From positions 186,001 through 250,000 of the forward strand of contig CANOTP010000004.1 in the NCBI GenBank assembly GCA_947570135.1: a stretch of 64,000 nucleotides of DNA, written 5' to 3'. Both the position numbers and the translations under genes were made by a program. The DNA is from an uncultured Candidatus Melainabacteria bacterium. GTDB taxonomy: Bacteria; Cyanobacteriota; Vampirovibrionia; Gastranaerophilales; Gastranaerophilaceae. Below the pieces are notes generated by a model. That model made no database searches, was not told where the DNA came from, and saw only the letters and a list, made by a program, of their open reading frames with translations. Of this stretch, positions 45,199-53,640 are shown in pieces (position 1 is the stretch's first letter; every line of letters starts with the position of its first letter).

Positions 45199-45506
45199 TT
45201 TGCGACTTTTGCTTTTGCGGCTTTTTTTATCATCTTAGCGCGCTTAATTATTGGTTGAAGCTGTATTCTGTCAATAATTGCGGCGCCGAAATTTCGGGCG
45301 TAAACTGCCCAAAGACTCAGGTTTATAAGTAAGTTTGTCGGCTCACAATATGTAAGCCAGGGGATTGTAGCTGTTGTTATTCCGTGTGTAACTGCTGCCA
45401 CTCCGCTTACCGTTGCTGTATCCATGTGGCGTTCATATCTGCCTTTTACAGTGTTTTTCCACATATAGCGGGAAACACTTTGTTTAAATTTAGGAAGAAT
45501 TTTCAT
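45195..45506 (-). CDS. Hypothetical basic protein, 103 residues
   Basis: A small basic protein with a central hydrophobic part (about 35-70; [28 protein letters not shown]) and an alanine/lysine-rich C-terminus. Unknown family. AAAGGGG lies before the start, and a weak TAGCAAAA-like element (ACGCAAAAAAT then GATTTAATACATAAT) is centred near 45540. Confidence 0.6.
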   Translation of the reverse strand: MKILPKFKQSVSRYMWKNTVKGRYERHMDTATVSGVAAVTHGITTATIPWLTYCEPTNLLINLSLWAVYARNFGAAIIDRIQLQPIIKRAKMIKKAAKAKVAN

Positions 45507-45574
45507 AAAAATGACCCCTTTATTATGTATTAAATCAAAATATTTTATTTTTTGCGTATTTTGTTATAAAAGTT

Positions 45575-45599
45575 AACAGCGGGATAAAATCCCGCTGTT
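45575..45599 (-). terminator. Rho-independent terminator after the methyltransferase gene
   Basis: AACAGCGGGA and TCCCGCTGTT form a perfect 10-bp stem with loop TAAAA. On the minus strand it is followed by AACTTTT, a modest T run. Confidence 0.65.
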
Positions 45600-45605
45600 G
45601 TTCAT

Positions 45606-46703
45606 TTAAAATACTTTTGGTATAAATCTGTATTTAACTTTTTCTACGTATTTTTTATATTCAGGGTCTTTAATAAGGTGTCTTTCTTCGGTTATAGAAC
45701 GCAGATAGTATATGTAAATCCAGATTAGTATACTTATCCATAGTGTGAATTTATCACCTAACGAGTATGTCGGAACAAAACAAACAGGGATTGATGTGAG
45801 GATTATGTATAAAACCTGCATTGTATATGACGGGTGTCTTATTATGTTATACGGAAAGCCTGTTACAATTCCGCGGTTTGTAAGGTTTCCTGATTTGCCG
45901 AAAAGTCTTAACACTGCAAGTAAACCTATAAAGTTTACAAGGATTATCAAAACATTTAATATTGCTAAAACAACTGCGTTTTCAACAGGAATTAGGGTTT
46001 CAAGCGATAGTGTTATGAATTTCGAGGTTAGAATCGTTATCGGGTAATAGCAGATAATACAAGACAGCACGCCTAACGGTGTTGTATCTGCGGATTTGAT
46101 TTTGTTTTTGAATATAACGGAATCTGTCAGGTAGCTGAAGGTTAAAACTAACGTTGTTGCCGTTAATATAAGTTTTATCCACATATCGCCCGTATCGATT
46201 ATGTATTGGCAAAGGTTTTGCCAAAAACCCGAACCTTCTTTTATGTATTGGAAAAATGTGGTTGAAATTGCGCCGATAAAATCGAAATTATAACCAAGTG
46301 ACGGTAATAAAGTATTAAAAAGCACATTTACGCAATTTACGGAGAAAAATGTTTTGATAAACAAAATCATCATTGCTTGTTTTTCGTCTTCTTTCGGTTC
46401 AATATTTTCAAGAAAAGATTTTGTTGATTCGGGCTTTTTAAATTGTCTTATAACATAGCGCATAATTGCAAGACTTCTTGATTCAAGCACTGATTTTGGC
46501 TTAACCGTAAAATATATAATAGGCGCTATGAATACATAACCAAGAAAATATACTATAAAAAAGTAAACATAGTTGAAATATTCGTGTTCTATTGTTTCGT
46601 AGTAAACAGGGCAGTTAACGATTACAGCAAGTATAATCCCGTAAATTACTACAGATGACAGATAGTGTTTAAAAATATCTTTTATTGTAACTTCTTGTTC
46701 CAT
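45606..46703 (-). CDS. Membrane methyltransferase of the ICMT/PEMT type
   Basis: A 365-residue protein with about eight membrane helices. The C-terminal 90 residues carry the isoprenylcysteine methyltransferase/phospholipid methyltransferase pattern: GFPYNIIRHPSYTMQ, then EERHLIKDPEYKKYVEKVKYRFIP. These enzymes methylate lipidic or small hydrophobic substrates with SAM at the membrane. It begins 12 bases after prfB and is co-transcribed with it, but there is no reason to think it methylates the release factor. Substrate unknown. Confidence 0.75.
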   Translation of the reverse strand: MEQEVTIKDIFKHYLSSVVIYGIILAVIVNCPVYYETIEHEYFNYVYFFIVYFLGYVFIAPIIYFTVKPKSVLESRSLAIMRYVIRQFKKPESTKSFLENIEPKEDEKQAMMILFIKTFFSVNCVNVLFNTLLPSLGYNFDFIGAISTTFFQYIKEGSGFWQNLCQYIIDTGDMWIKLILTATTLVLTFSYLTDSVIFKNKIKSADTTPLGVLSCIICYYPITILTSKFITLSLETLIPVENAVVLAILNVLIILVNFIGLLAVLRLFGKSGNLTNRGIVTGFPYNIIRHPSYTMQVLYIILTSIPVCFVPTYSLGDKFTLWISILIWIYIYYLRSITEERHLIKDPEYKKYVEKVKYRFIPKVF

Positions 46704-46715
46704 ATATTCTTCTCC

Positions 46716-47802
46716 TTATGTATTTTGTCTTAAAAAGCTTTCTACAAATTCATCCAAATTTCCGTCCATAACAGAATCCACATTGCCGATTTCGCATCCT
46801 GTTCTGTGGTCTTTTACCATTTTATAAGGGTGAAAGACGTATGAGCGAATTTGTGAACCGAAGTTTATGTCAACATTTTCGCCTTTAAGTTTTGCCATTT
46901 TTTCTTCATACTCACTCTGTTTTATTGCAAGCAGTTTTGATACAAGAATTTGCATTGCGTACTCTTTATTTTGTAACTGAGAGCGTTCCTGCTGGCATTT
47001 AACAACTATTCCTGACGGTTTATGAAGGATTCTGACGGCTGTTTCTACTTTGTTAACGTTTTGACCGCCTGCACCTCCTGAGCGCATTGTTGTGATTTCT
47101 AAATCATCAGGCGGAATTGTTATTGTTTTTTCAAAATCTTCTATTATTGGTGAAACCTCAACGGATGCAAAGCTTGTTTGACGTTTTCCGTTTGCGTTAA
47201 AAGGTGAGATTCTTACAAGTCTGTGGACGCCTTTTTCCGCTTTTGAGTAACCGAAAGCATTCTTGCCGCTAATTTTTATTGTCGCGGATTTAATCCCTGC
47301 TTCTTCTCCCTCAAGTTTATCCAAAAGTTCTGACTTCCAACCACGTTTTTCAACCCAGCGAACATACATTCGAAGTAACATGCTTGCCCAGTCCTGAGCG
47401 TCCGTTCCGCCTGCGCCCGCGTTTATCGTAAGTATAGCATCAGCTTTGTCGTATTCACCTGAAAGCATTTGTTCCAATTCAAATTTTTCGATACTTTGGC
47501 TTGTTAACTTTAACTGTTCCAGGCTGTCTTTTATCAAATCTTCATCAGATAATTCAAGTGCAGCATCAGCATCTTCAGTTACTCTTTCCCATTGTTCGAA
47601 TTTTTGCAGAATTTCTTTTTTGTCTTTAATTTCCTGCCCTGTTTTAGAAACTTTTTCGTTATCTGACCAGATATCGGGATTTTGCATTAACTCTTCAAGT
47701 TTTTGAAGTTCAATTTTTATCTTTTCAGGGTCAAAGACACTCCTTTAATTTTTCAATCCTTGGTTTTATTAAGTTTAATTCTTGTTTTAATTCTGTTTCC
47801 AT
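46716..47802 (-). CDS. prfB: Peptide chain release factor 2 with programmed +1 frameshift
   Basis: The real start is the ATG at 47802. It opens a 23-codon frame ([13 protein letters not shown]...) ending CTT-TGA with TGA at 47731-47733. An AGGAG (47740-47744) sits just upstream and C follows the stop: the classic prfB slippage site. A +1 shift gives D-P-E-K-I-K and continues to the stop at 46716, a total of 361 residues. The body has SPF (ISPFNANGK), which reads UGA, and the GGQ motif ([11 protein letters not shown]) for peptide release. Frameshifting lets RF2 levels control their own synthesis. The ICMT-like gene follows in the same operon. Confidence 0.95.
47731..47744 (-). promoter_or_regulatory. 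prfB programmed frameshift site
   Basis: On the minus strand AGGAG-TGT-CTT-TGA: internal Shine-Dalgarno, slippery CUU and the UGA stop followed by C. It matches the well-known autoregulatory site. Confidence 0.93.
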
Positions 47803-47879
47803 ACAAATATTGTATAATAAAAATCCTTGCTTGCAATTGGCGGTTATGTTGCTATAATTAAAGGTAAGAGAGATTTTTT

Positions 47880-48644
47880 ATGGAAATTTTTAAATATTTT
47901 AAACAGATTTACGGCGGGAAGAATGCTTTAGCAAACCATATTTCATTATTATCTTTGGCGGGGATTTTTGTAATACTTTTTATAAAATACACTGCATCCT
48001 GGGGTAATTTGCTGTTTTACGAGAACTTTTATATATCTGTTCCGTCAAGTAATAAAGAACTTTGGGCGTATTTGTTTTTCTCAATGATTTTGGGAATATA
48101 TTTTATCGGGTATGGAATAAATATTGTGCATAATGTTATGAACGATAAAAGTTCGGTGCTTTCCGATATTACATTGCAGCCGTTTACTGCGTTTGTCAAA
48201 ATGCTGCCGTTGGCTGTTTATTGGTTTATTTATTATTCTTGTATTTGTTTTGTCGGTATTTTTGTTCTGCTAAAGTTAAACAGTGTATTTATTTATCTTT
48301 TTGCATCAATCATGATTTGTGTTATACCGTTTGTTTTAATTTTGTTGAGTCGGTTTGCGAAAGATTTTAGCTTTGAAAAACAATTTTTTAATTTTTTTAG
48401 TATCTTAAAGATTATCGAAAAGTCGCTTGGGGATGTTATTTATTTATCAATGGGAATCGTTACTGCTGCAATTCTACCGTTCTTTGCTGTCTATAAAATC
48501 CTGACATATACTATGGGAGATATTACAAATTTGAACCTTATAATAAAACTCGGAGCTTTGTGCGTAGGTTTTTATTTGTTTTTAATATTTAAGTATGTAT
48601 ATTTAATCGGACTGTCAAATATTGCTAAAAATTTTCTTAAATAA
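47880..48644 (+). CDS. Polytopic membrane protein, possibly DUF4013-like
   Basis: A 254-residue protein with six predicted membrane helices and few charged residues outside the loops. The opening MEIFKYFKQIYGGKNALAN and the general layout recall DUF4013 proteins, but the match is weak. No ribosome site beyond GAGAG was seen. It converges with the 5'-nucleotidase gene, overlapping it by 8 bases. Function unknown. Confidence 0.6.
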   Translation: MEIFKYFKQIYGGKNALANHISLLSLAGIFVILFIKYTASWGNLLFYENFYISVPSSNKELWAYLFFSMILGIYFIGYGINIVHNVMNDKSSVLSDITLQPFTAFVKMLPLAVYWFIYYSCICFVGIFVLLKLNSVFIYLFASIMICVIPFVLILLSRFAKDFSFEKQFFNFFSILKIIEKSLGDVIYLSMGIVTAAILPFFAVYKILTYTMGDITNLNLIIKLGALCVGFYLFLIFKYVYLIGLSNIAKNFLK

Positions 48645-50121
48645 TATTAATACGTCCGTCGTCTTTAATTACGACGGGTTTGTCAGTTTGAGCAAGAACA
48701 TTTTTCACACATTGGGTTGCATCAAAGTTATATTTTTTCAGGATTCTTTCAGGGTGGTTAAGCAGTTGGAATCCGTCGTTTCCTTGTGCGCAGTAATCGT
48801 TTAATACTGTTGTGTAGAATTTATCTTCTCTTGGGTTTTCAATATTTATCGGAACTTTTTTACCTGATTTATTGATAAAGCTCATTGATTGAAGTTTACC
48901 GTTTTGAGTTACTGTGTATTCAAGACCTGATGTATAGAAAATGCCCGGTTTGTTGGCAACATTAGTGAATGATTTTGATGCCAGTTTGATTGCATCAACT
49001 ATCTCTTTTTCACTGTATTTTACTTTATAAAGTTTATTTTGGAACGGAAGAATATCAGCCAAAATTCTTGAATCTATTTTACCCTGTTCAAAATATCCTC
49101 TGATATTCGGGGATGGGAGAATTGCAATATCGCACTCTAAATCTTTTTTTATACAATCAGCTATAAAGTAAGCATGCGGATTCTGTTCAATTAAGTCTTT
49201 TTTCAAAGGTGGCGGGGCAGATTCTACATGTCCGTATGTTTCTCTGGCACCGAAAATCTTATCAAATACATATTTAATAGGAGCGTAACGTCTGAAATCT
49301 CTTGTGTTTCCTACGTTGTTTTGAACTTTTTTGATAATACCGTTTTGGTCAAATTCAAGGTTCAGAATTCCGAAGTTTTTACCGTCACGTCCTGCCTGAG
49401 TAATAATTACGGGTTCTTTTGTTTTTGAATAGAATAAGTTCTTTCCTTCTTTAACATCTTTTATCAAATCATGAGAATGTCCGCCTAAAATAACATCAAT
49501 TCCTTGAGTTTGGTTTGCTATTATTTTATCCATAGTGTAGCCAAGGTGTGATAGAAGTATAATTTTATTTATCCCTTGTTCTTGCAGTTTATTGACCTGG
49601 TTTTGGATATCAATAACCGTGTCGCGGGTATTGCTTACGCTGATATCGCGTTGGATAACACCTTTTTTTGAACGTTTGAATAAGTCTATCGGCGAAGTTC
49701 CTATTATGCCGTATTTGTGACCGTTGCGCTCTTCTATTATTGAAGGCTTAATCTTATTACTCCAGTGGTTTCGCGGATTAATTTTAACGTTGCACGATAG
49801 TAAATTGTAATTAACCAGCGGTAAAATCATTCCTGCTCGTTCTTGCATGTCGTATTCGTGGTTACCGACAGCAGAAGCTCTTATGCCCAAAACTTTTTGA
49901 AACATAACCGCAAGCTGGTTTGTCTTAAAATCCTCTCCAATCATTATATCGCCTGATGATAGCTTAAAAGTATCAACATCTTGTTTATTTTTGTGCATCG
50001 CGTCAAATACGTTTGCTGCACTTATGGTACGTTCCATGTTTATGGATTTACCATGATAATCATTGATGTAAAATATGCTGGTTTTTATATTGTTATTTGT
50101 TTGGCTGATTGGATTTATCAT
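48637..50121 (-). CDS. UshA-like 5'-nucleotidase/2',3'-cyclic phosphodiesterase, no signal peptide
   Basis: A 494-residue protein with the complete two-domain layout. The metallophosphatase domain has INDYHGK (about 18), SSGD, VGNHEYD, LLSHLGYT and LGGHSHD. The 5'-nucleotidase C-terminal domain (about 300-480) includes PHAYFIADCIKKD, N-I-R-G and the substrate pocket GNDGFQLL. Family members hydrolyse nucleotides to nucleosides in the periplasm or at the cell surface. Here there is no Sec signal: it begins MINPISQTNNN, in the style of other tagged proteins in the window. It is related to 37780 but not next to it. Confidence 0.88.
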   Translation of the reverse strand: MINPISQTNNNIKTSIFYINDYHGKSINMERTISAANVFDAMHKNKQDVDTFKLSSGDIMIGEDFKTNQLAVMFQKVLGIRASAVGNHEYDMQERAGMILPLVNYNLLSCNVKINPRNHWSNKIKPSIIEERNGHKYGIIGTSPIDLFKRSKKGVIQRDISVSNTRDTVIDIQNQVNKLQEQGINKIILLSHLGYTMDKIIANQTQGIDVILGGHSHDLIKDVKEGKNLFYSKTKEPVIITQAGRDGKNFGILNLEFDQNGIIKKVQNNVGNTRDFRRYAPIKYVFDKIFGARETYGHVESAPPPLKKDLIEQNPHAYFIADCIKKDLECDIAILPSPNIRGYFEQGKIDSRILADILPFQNKLYKVKYSEKEIVDAIKLASKSFTNVANKPGIFYTSGLEYTVTQNGKLQSMSFINKSGKKVPINIENPREDKFYTTVLNDYCAQGNDGFQLLNHPERILKKYNFDATQCVKNVLAQTDKPVVIKDDGRINII

Positions 50122-50221
50122 TTATGAATAAGTCCCTTTAGCATGAAAACACATCAAGATTTTTTTGAGTATTATTATATACTTTTATTTACAAAAGTTT
50201 AACATGTTAGCTCAGGCGCAT

Positions 50222-50452
50222 TTAGAACTTCATAATTTGAACCTGCCAATGCTGTGATAATTTATCATAAATCTCGTTTACTTTATCGACTACTTCAATA
50301 AGTACGATTCCGTAATTTAAGCATTTATATTCTCCCATAGGATGTAAGCCTATTCGGGTTCTTATCATACAGCCGTATTCTGTTAAGATGTCTTGAAGCA
50401 TGGAGGCTTCTTCTTTTCTGTTTTCAACAGAAATTCCTATTATTGCGGTCAT
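50222..50452 (-). CDS. TM1266-type iron-only hydrogenase system regulator (ACT-like)
   Basis: A 76-residue protein matching the small ACT/NikR-C-like family that accompanies [FeFe]-hydrogenase maturation genes: IIGISVENRKEEASMLQDIL, then RTRIGLHPMGEY and a final beta strand. It lacks a DNA-binding domain and probably binds a small ligand. No hydrogenase or HydEFG gene is nearby, so the partner must be elsewhere. A strong AGGAG site precedes the start. Confidence 0.8.
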   Translation of the reverse strand: MTAIIGISVENRKEEASMLQDILTEYGCMIRTRIGLHPMGEYKCLNYGIVLIEVVDKVNEIYDKLSQHWQVQIMKF

Positions 50453-50556
50453 AAATTTTCTCCTTTTTAAATATATTACCCCTATATTTACCCCTGCAAT
50501 AAAAAAATAATACCCTCAACAGGTATTATCTTTTTGTTTAATTTGTTTGATAATCG

Positions 50557-50874
50557 TTATTCTATATCAAGATTATCTTCGGCTTGAAGCTGTTTTTTCT
50601 TCATTGTATGCATAACCGCATCTACTAACAACTCGTAAGATTTCATATTTTCAATATTAGGAAATTCTTCTTTGAGTTGGGCTCTGACCATTGCTTCCAG
50701 CTCATATTCGTCAGAAAGGCTTTTTAAGTTTTCAACACCGCTGATTTCTTCTAAGTATGCAGTGGTGCTTTTATCTAATGTGTTTTTATGTGAAAAAGAA
50801 AGCCAGCGTAATTTTGGGCTAACACTTTCTTTTAGCTTTTGAACCAATTTTAAATTTTTTATACGATCAAACAT
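50557..50874 (-). CDS. Hypothetical protein, 105 residues
   Basis: A charged, helical protein without signal or membrane segments. Unknown family. A glutamate-rich second half (about 55-105, LEAMVRAQLKEEFPNIENM) follows a basic start. It lies downstream of glyS with a gap of 114 bases and upstream of the TM1266-type gene. Confidence 0.6.
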   Translation of the reverse strand: MFDRIKNLKLVQKLKESVSPKLRWLSFSHKNTLDKSTTAYLEEISGVENLKSLSDEYELEAMVRAQLKEEFPNIENMKSYELLVDAVMHTMKKKQLQAEDNLDIE

Positions 50875-50988
50875 TGTCCTCTACCTCGACACTTTCTTCT
50901 AAGATACATTTTAAAGTATGGTGAAGAAAATTAATTGCTTTTTTACATTCATAACTTTACAAAAATTTACAAAAGTCTTAGGATTTAA

Positions 50989-52977
50989 CTATATCTTGCT
51001 AAAATCGGTCAGATAATCGTATTTGTTTTTTAGTAATGTTAACAAAGATATTCTGTTTTTCTTAACATTTTTGTCTTTATCCATGACAAGTACGTCTTCA
51101 AAGAATTTAGTAACCGTCGGGTTAAGTTTTTCTAATGATTCAAGGTAAGCTGTATAATCTGCTGATTCTTTTATGCCTTCAACGCCTTTATATAATTCGT
51201 TTTCGATAGGTTCCTTGAAGTATTGTTCTTGAACAGGCTCATTGCTTGTTTCTTTAAGGATTCTGATTACGCGGTTTGCGTTTTCAACAAGCTCCGGTGA
51301 ATTTAGGTTTTGAACCAAATCAACGCGTTTTACGTAATCTGCGATATCTACAAGCGGATTTTTAGCTGAGCATGCTTCCAATGTCTGTTTGTTGTATTTG
51401 TCTGATAAAAATATTATCATTCTTTGTACGAAAAATTCGTTAACTTCATCAGCGCAATCCCTTTGCACAGGTAAAAGTTTGAGAGATTCTTTGATATATT
51501 TATCAACATTGATTTTTAAGCCTGAATCAAGAATTGTTCTGATAACGCCCAGTGCTGCACGGCGAACACCTAACGGGTCGGATGAACCTGTAGGTTTTTT
51601 GCCTGCCGCAAATACTGCACAAACTGTGTCGATTTTATCGGCGATTCCGACAATTTGTCCTTCAAGCCCGTTTGCTGTTTCGCTTTCAGCGTTTAGCGGG
51701 AAGTAGTGCTCTTTTATACCTTGAACAACTTTTTCGTTTTCACCTGAAACTCTTGCGTAATCAGCACCGATAAAGCCTTGAAGTTCTGTGAATTCAAATA
51801 CAAGGTTTGTGGTTAAATCTGCTTTACAAAGATTTGCGGTTCTTTCAATGTCTTTTGATTCAACGTTTAAGTCTTTTGCGATTGAGTTTGATAAAGTGAT
51901 AAGTCTTTGGGTTTTATCAAACATTGTTCCCATTCCTTTTTGGAAGGTAACGCCTTTTAGTGATTCAACGTAATCAATTAACGGCTTTTTGGTGTCTTCG
52001 TTAAAGAAAAATACCGCATCATCAAGTCTTGCTTTTATTACGCGAACGTTACCCGCTTTGATGTTTTCAAAATCATCTCCGAGATAATTTGTCATTGTAA
52101 TAAATTTGTTTGTTAGTTTACCGTCTTTATACAGAGCAAAATATCTTTGGTGAACTGCCATAACCGTTACTGTTACTTCTTCGGGAATATCTAAGTATCT
52201 CGGATCAAATTCACACATTGCGGGAATCGGGTATTCGGTGATAAATGTTACTTCTTCAAGTAAATCGTCTGTGTAATAAGGTTTAGCACCGATTTTAGCT
52301 GCTTCTTCTTCCGCTTTTTTTACGATAATTTGTTTACGTTCGTTTTGGTCAGCTATAACTTTTACTCCGCGCATTATTTCAAGATAGTTTGCAGGATTGT
52401 CGATAAGAACTTCCTGTTTATCAAATCTGTGACCGCGTGAGTATTTTGAAGATTCTTTGTCAATAATTTTTATCTTAACTTCGTTGCTGTCCAAAATTGA
52501 TACAATCCATTTGATAGGGCGGGAGAATTTTGCATCATTATAGCCCCATCTCATAAAGTGAGCACCTTGAAGTTTCATAAATACTGACGGTACGTTTTCT
52601 TGTAAAAGCTCGGCAATTGATTTACCTTTTACAACGATTTTTGCGTGAACGTAATTGTCTTCAATATATAAATCTTCTTTTGTTAAATTATTTTTGCGAG
52701 CAAAACCTTCACCTGCTTTTGTAAGGTTTCCGTTTTCGTCAAATGCAACGTTTTTAATCGGACCTTTTACGATTTTTTCTTCATCGGCGGTTTTTGTTTC
52801 CAAACCGTCAATAATAAGCGCAAGTCTTCTTGGTGTTGCGTAAACTTTTATATCTGAAAATTTAACTTTGTTATCGTTTAAAAAGTTTGTAAAATTAGTG
52901 TTTAATTGCTCGATTGCCTGCGGTATAAACTTATAAGGCAGCTCTTCCGTTCCGACTTCTAATAAATATATGCTCAT
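50989..52977 (-). CDS. glyS: Glycyl-tRNA synthetase beta subunit
   Basis: A 662-residue GlyS. Family marks are LLEVGTEELPYKFIPQA at the start, YATPRRLALII, GAHFMRWGYNDAKFSRP, VHQRYFAL and KPTGSSDPLGVRRAALG, with an anticodon-binding C-terminus. It works in an alpha2beta2 complex with GlyQ. The glyQ gene, usually adjacent, is not in this window. It has its own sigma70-like promoter. Confidence 0.95.
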   Translation of the reverse strand: MSIYLLEVGTEELPYKFIPQAIEQLNTNFTNFLNDNKVKFSDIKVYATPRRLALIIDGLETKTADEEKIVKGPIKNVAFDENGNLTKAGEGFARKNNLTKEDLYIEDNYVHAKIVVKGKSIAELLQENVPSVFMKLQGAHFMRWGYNDAKFSRPIKWIVSILDSNEVKIKIIDKESSKYSRGHRFDKQEVLIDNPANYLEIMRGVKVIADQNERKQIIVKKAEEEAAKIGAKPYYTDDLLEEVTFITEYPIPAMCEFDPRYLDIPEEVTVTVMAVHQRYFALYKDGKLTNKFITMTNYLGDDFENIKAGNVRVIKARLDDAVFFFNEDTKKPLIDYVESLKGVTFQKGMGTMFDKTQRLITLSNSIAKDLNVESKDIERTANLCKADLTTNLVFEFTELQGFIGADYARVSGENEKVVQGIKEHYFPLNAESETANGLEGQIVGIADKIDTVCAVFAAGKKPTGSSDPLGVRRAALGVIRTILDSGLKINVDKYIKESLKLLPVQRDCADEVNEFFVQRMIIFLSDKYNKQTLEACSAKNPLVDIADYVKRVDLVQNLNSPELVENANRVIRILKETSNEPVQEQYFKEPIENELYKGVEGIKESADYTAYLESLEKLNPTVTKFFEDVLVMDKDKNVKKNRISLLTLLKNKYDYLTDFSKI

Positions 52978-53011
52978 TTTTCATCCTTATCTTATGTGTT
53001 TAACTGTTAAA

Positions 53012-53040
53012 ATTATAGTAAAAGCAAAGGACTATGTAAA
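53012..53040 (-). promoter_or_regulatory. Sigma70-like promoter of glyS
   Basis: On the minus strand TTTACA (53035-53040), 17 bases, TATAAT (53012-53017), about 35 bases before the start codon. Confidence 0.75.
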
Positions 53041-53072
53041 TAGGGGATTGTTGTTTTTATTTTTTACCGATA

Positions 53073-53631
53073 GTGGCGAAGGAAACTTTTTACTCAAATT
53101 CTTATTTTAATTATAGATTTTCTCAAATTGTCGAACTTGATGAGAAAAATTTGTTAATCTTAAAATATATTAAAGAATATAATGATTCACAGTACGCACA
53201 AGAATTTAATCTTGATACAAAACAGCTAAAAAGTACCTCAAAAAGGAATTATAAACTGAAAATACATGATGCTGTTAGGCTTGCTGTCGGTCGGGTTCTT
53301 TTTGCAAATAGATAAAACCGAGGTTTAATTTTTTAGAACCCTGCAATTGATACAAAAACTTTTCGGTAAACTTAACACTCCGCAGTTTCATTATGGAGCT
53401 TATTTGTTAAGTGATGATAAAGTTTTAATTTATAACGGTGTCGGTGAAAAACGAAGCGGATTTTTTATGGGTACTGTCAACGCAAAGCCCGAAATTTATG
53501 ACCTTAAAACCAATAAATTCATTATTTTGGATGACAGTTTATTATCCTTCCACTATCCAATTCTTTTGAATGTCGGGCGGATAATGTTTTTAGGTGCGGA
53601 TTGCAGGATTAAATTTTTGATTCTAAAGTAA
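53073..53631 (+). pseudogene. Decayed kelch-repeat-like gene
   Basis: Two frames together look like the end of a kelch or beta-propeller protein. The first (53073-53315) ends DAVRLAVGRVLFAN, a degraded kelch strand. The second, in another frame (53347-53631), has HYGAYLLSDDKVLIYNG, PEIYDLKTNKF and LLNVGRIMF, the classic kelch repeat pattern. Between them are a frameshift and stops. There is no signal peptide, and both reading frames lack convincing starts (GTG and TTG). It is probably the remnant of a longer gene whose 5' part is gone. Confidence 0.55.
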
Positions 53632-53640
53632 AGGGGGTTT

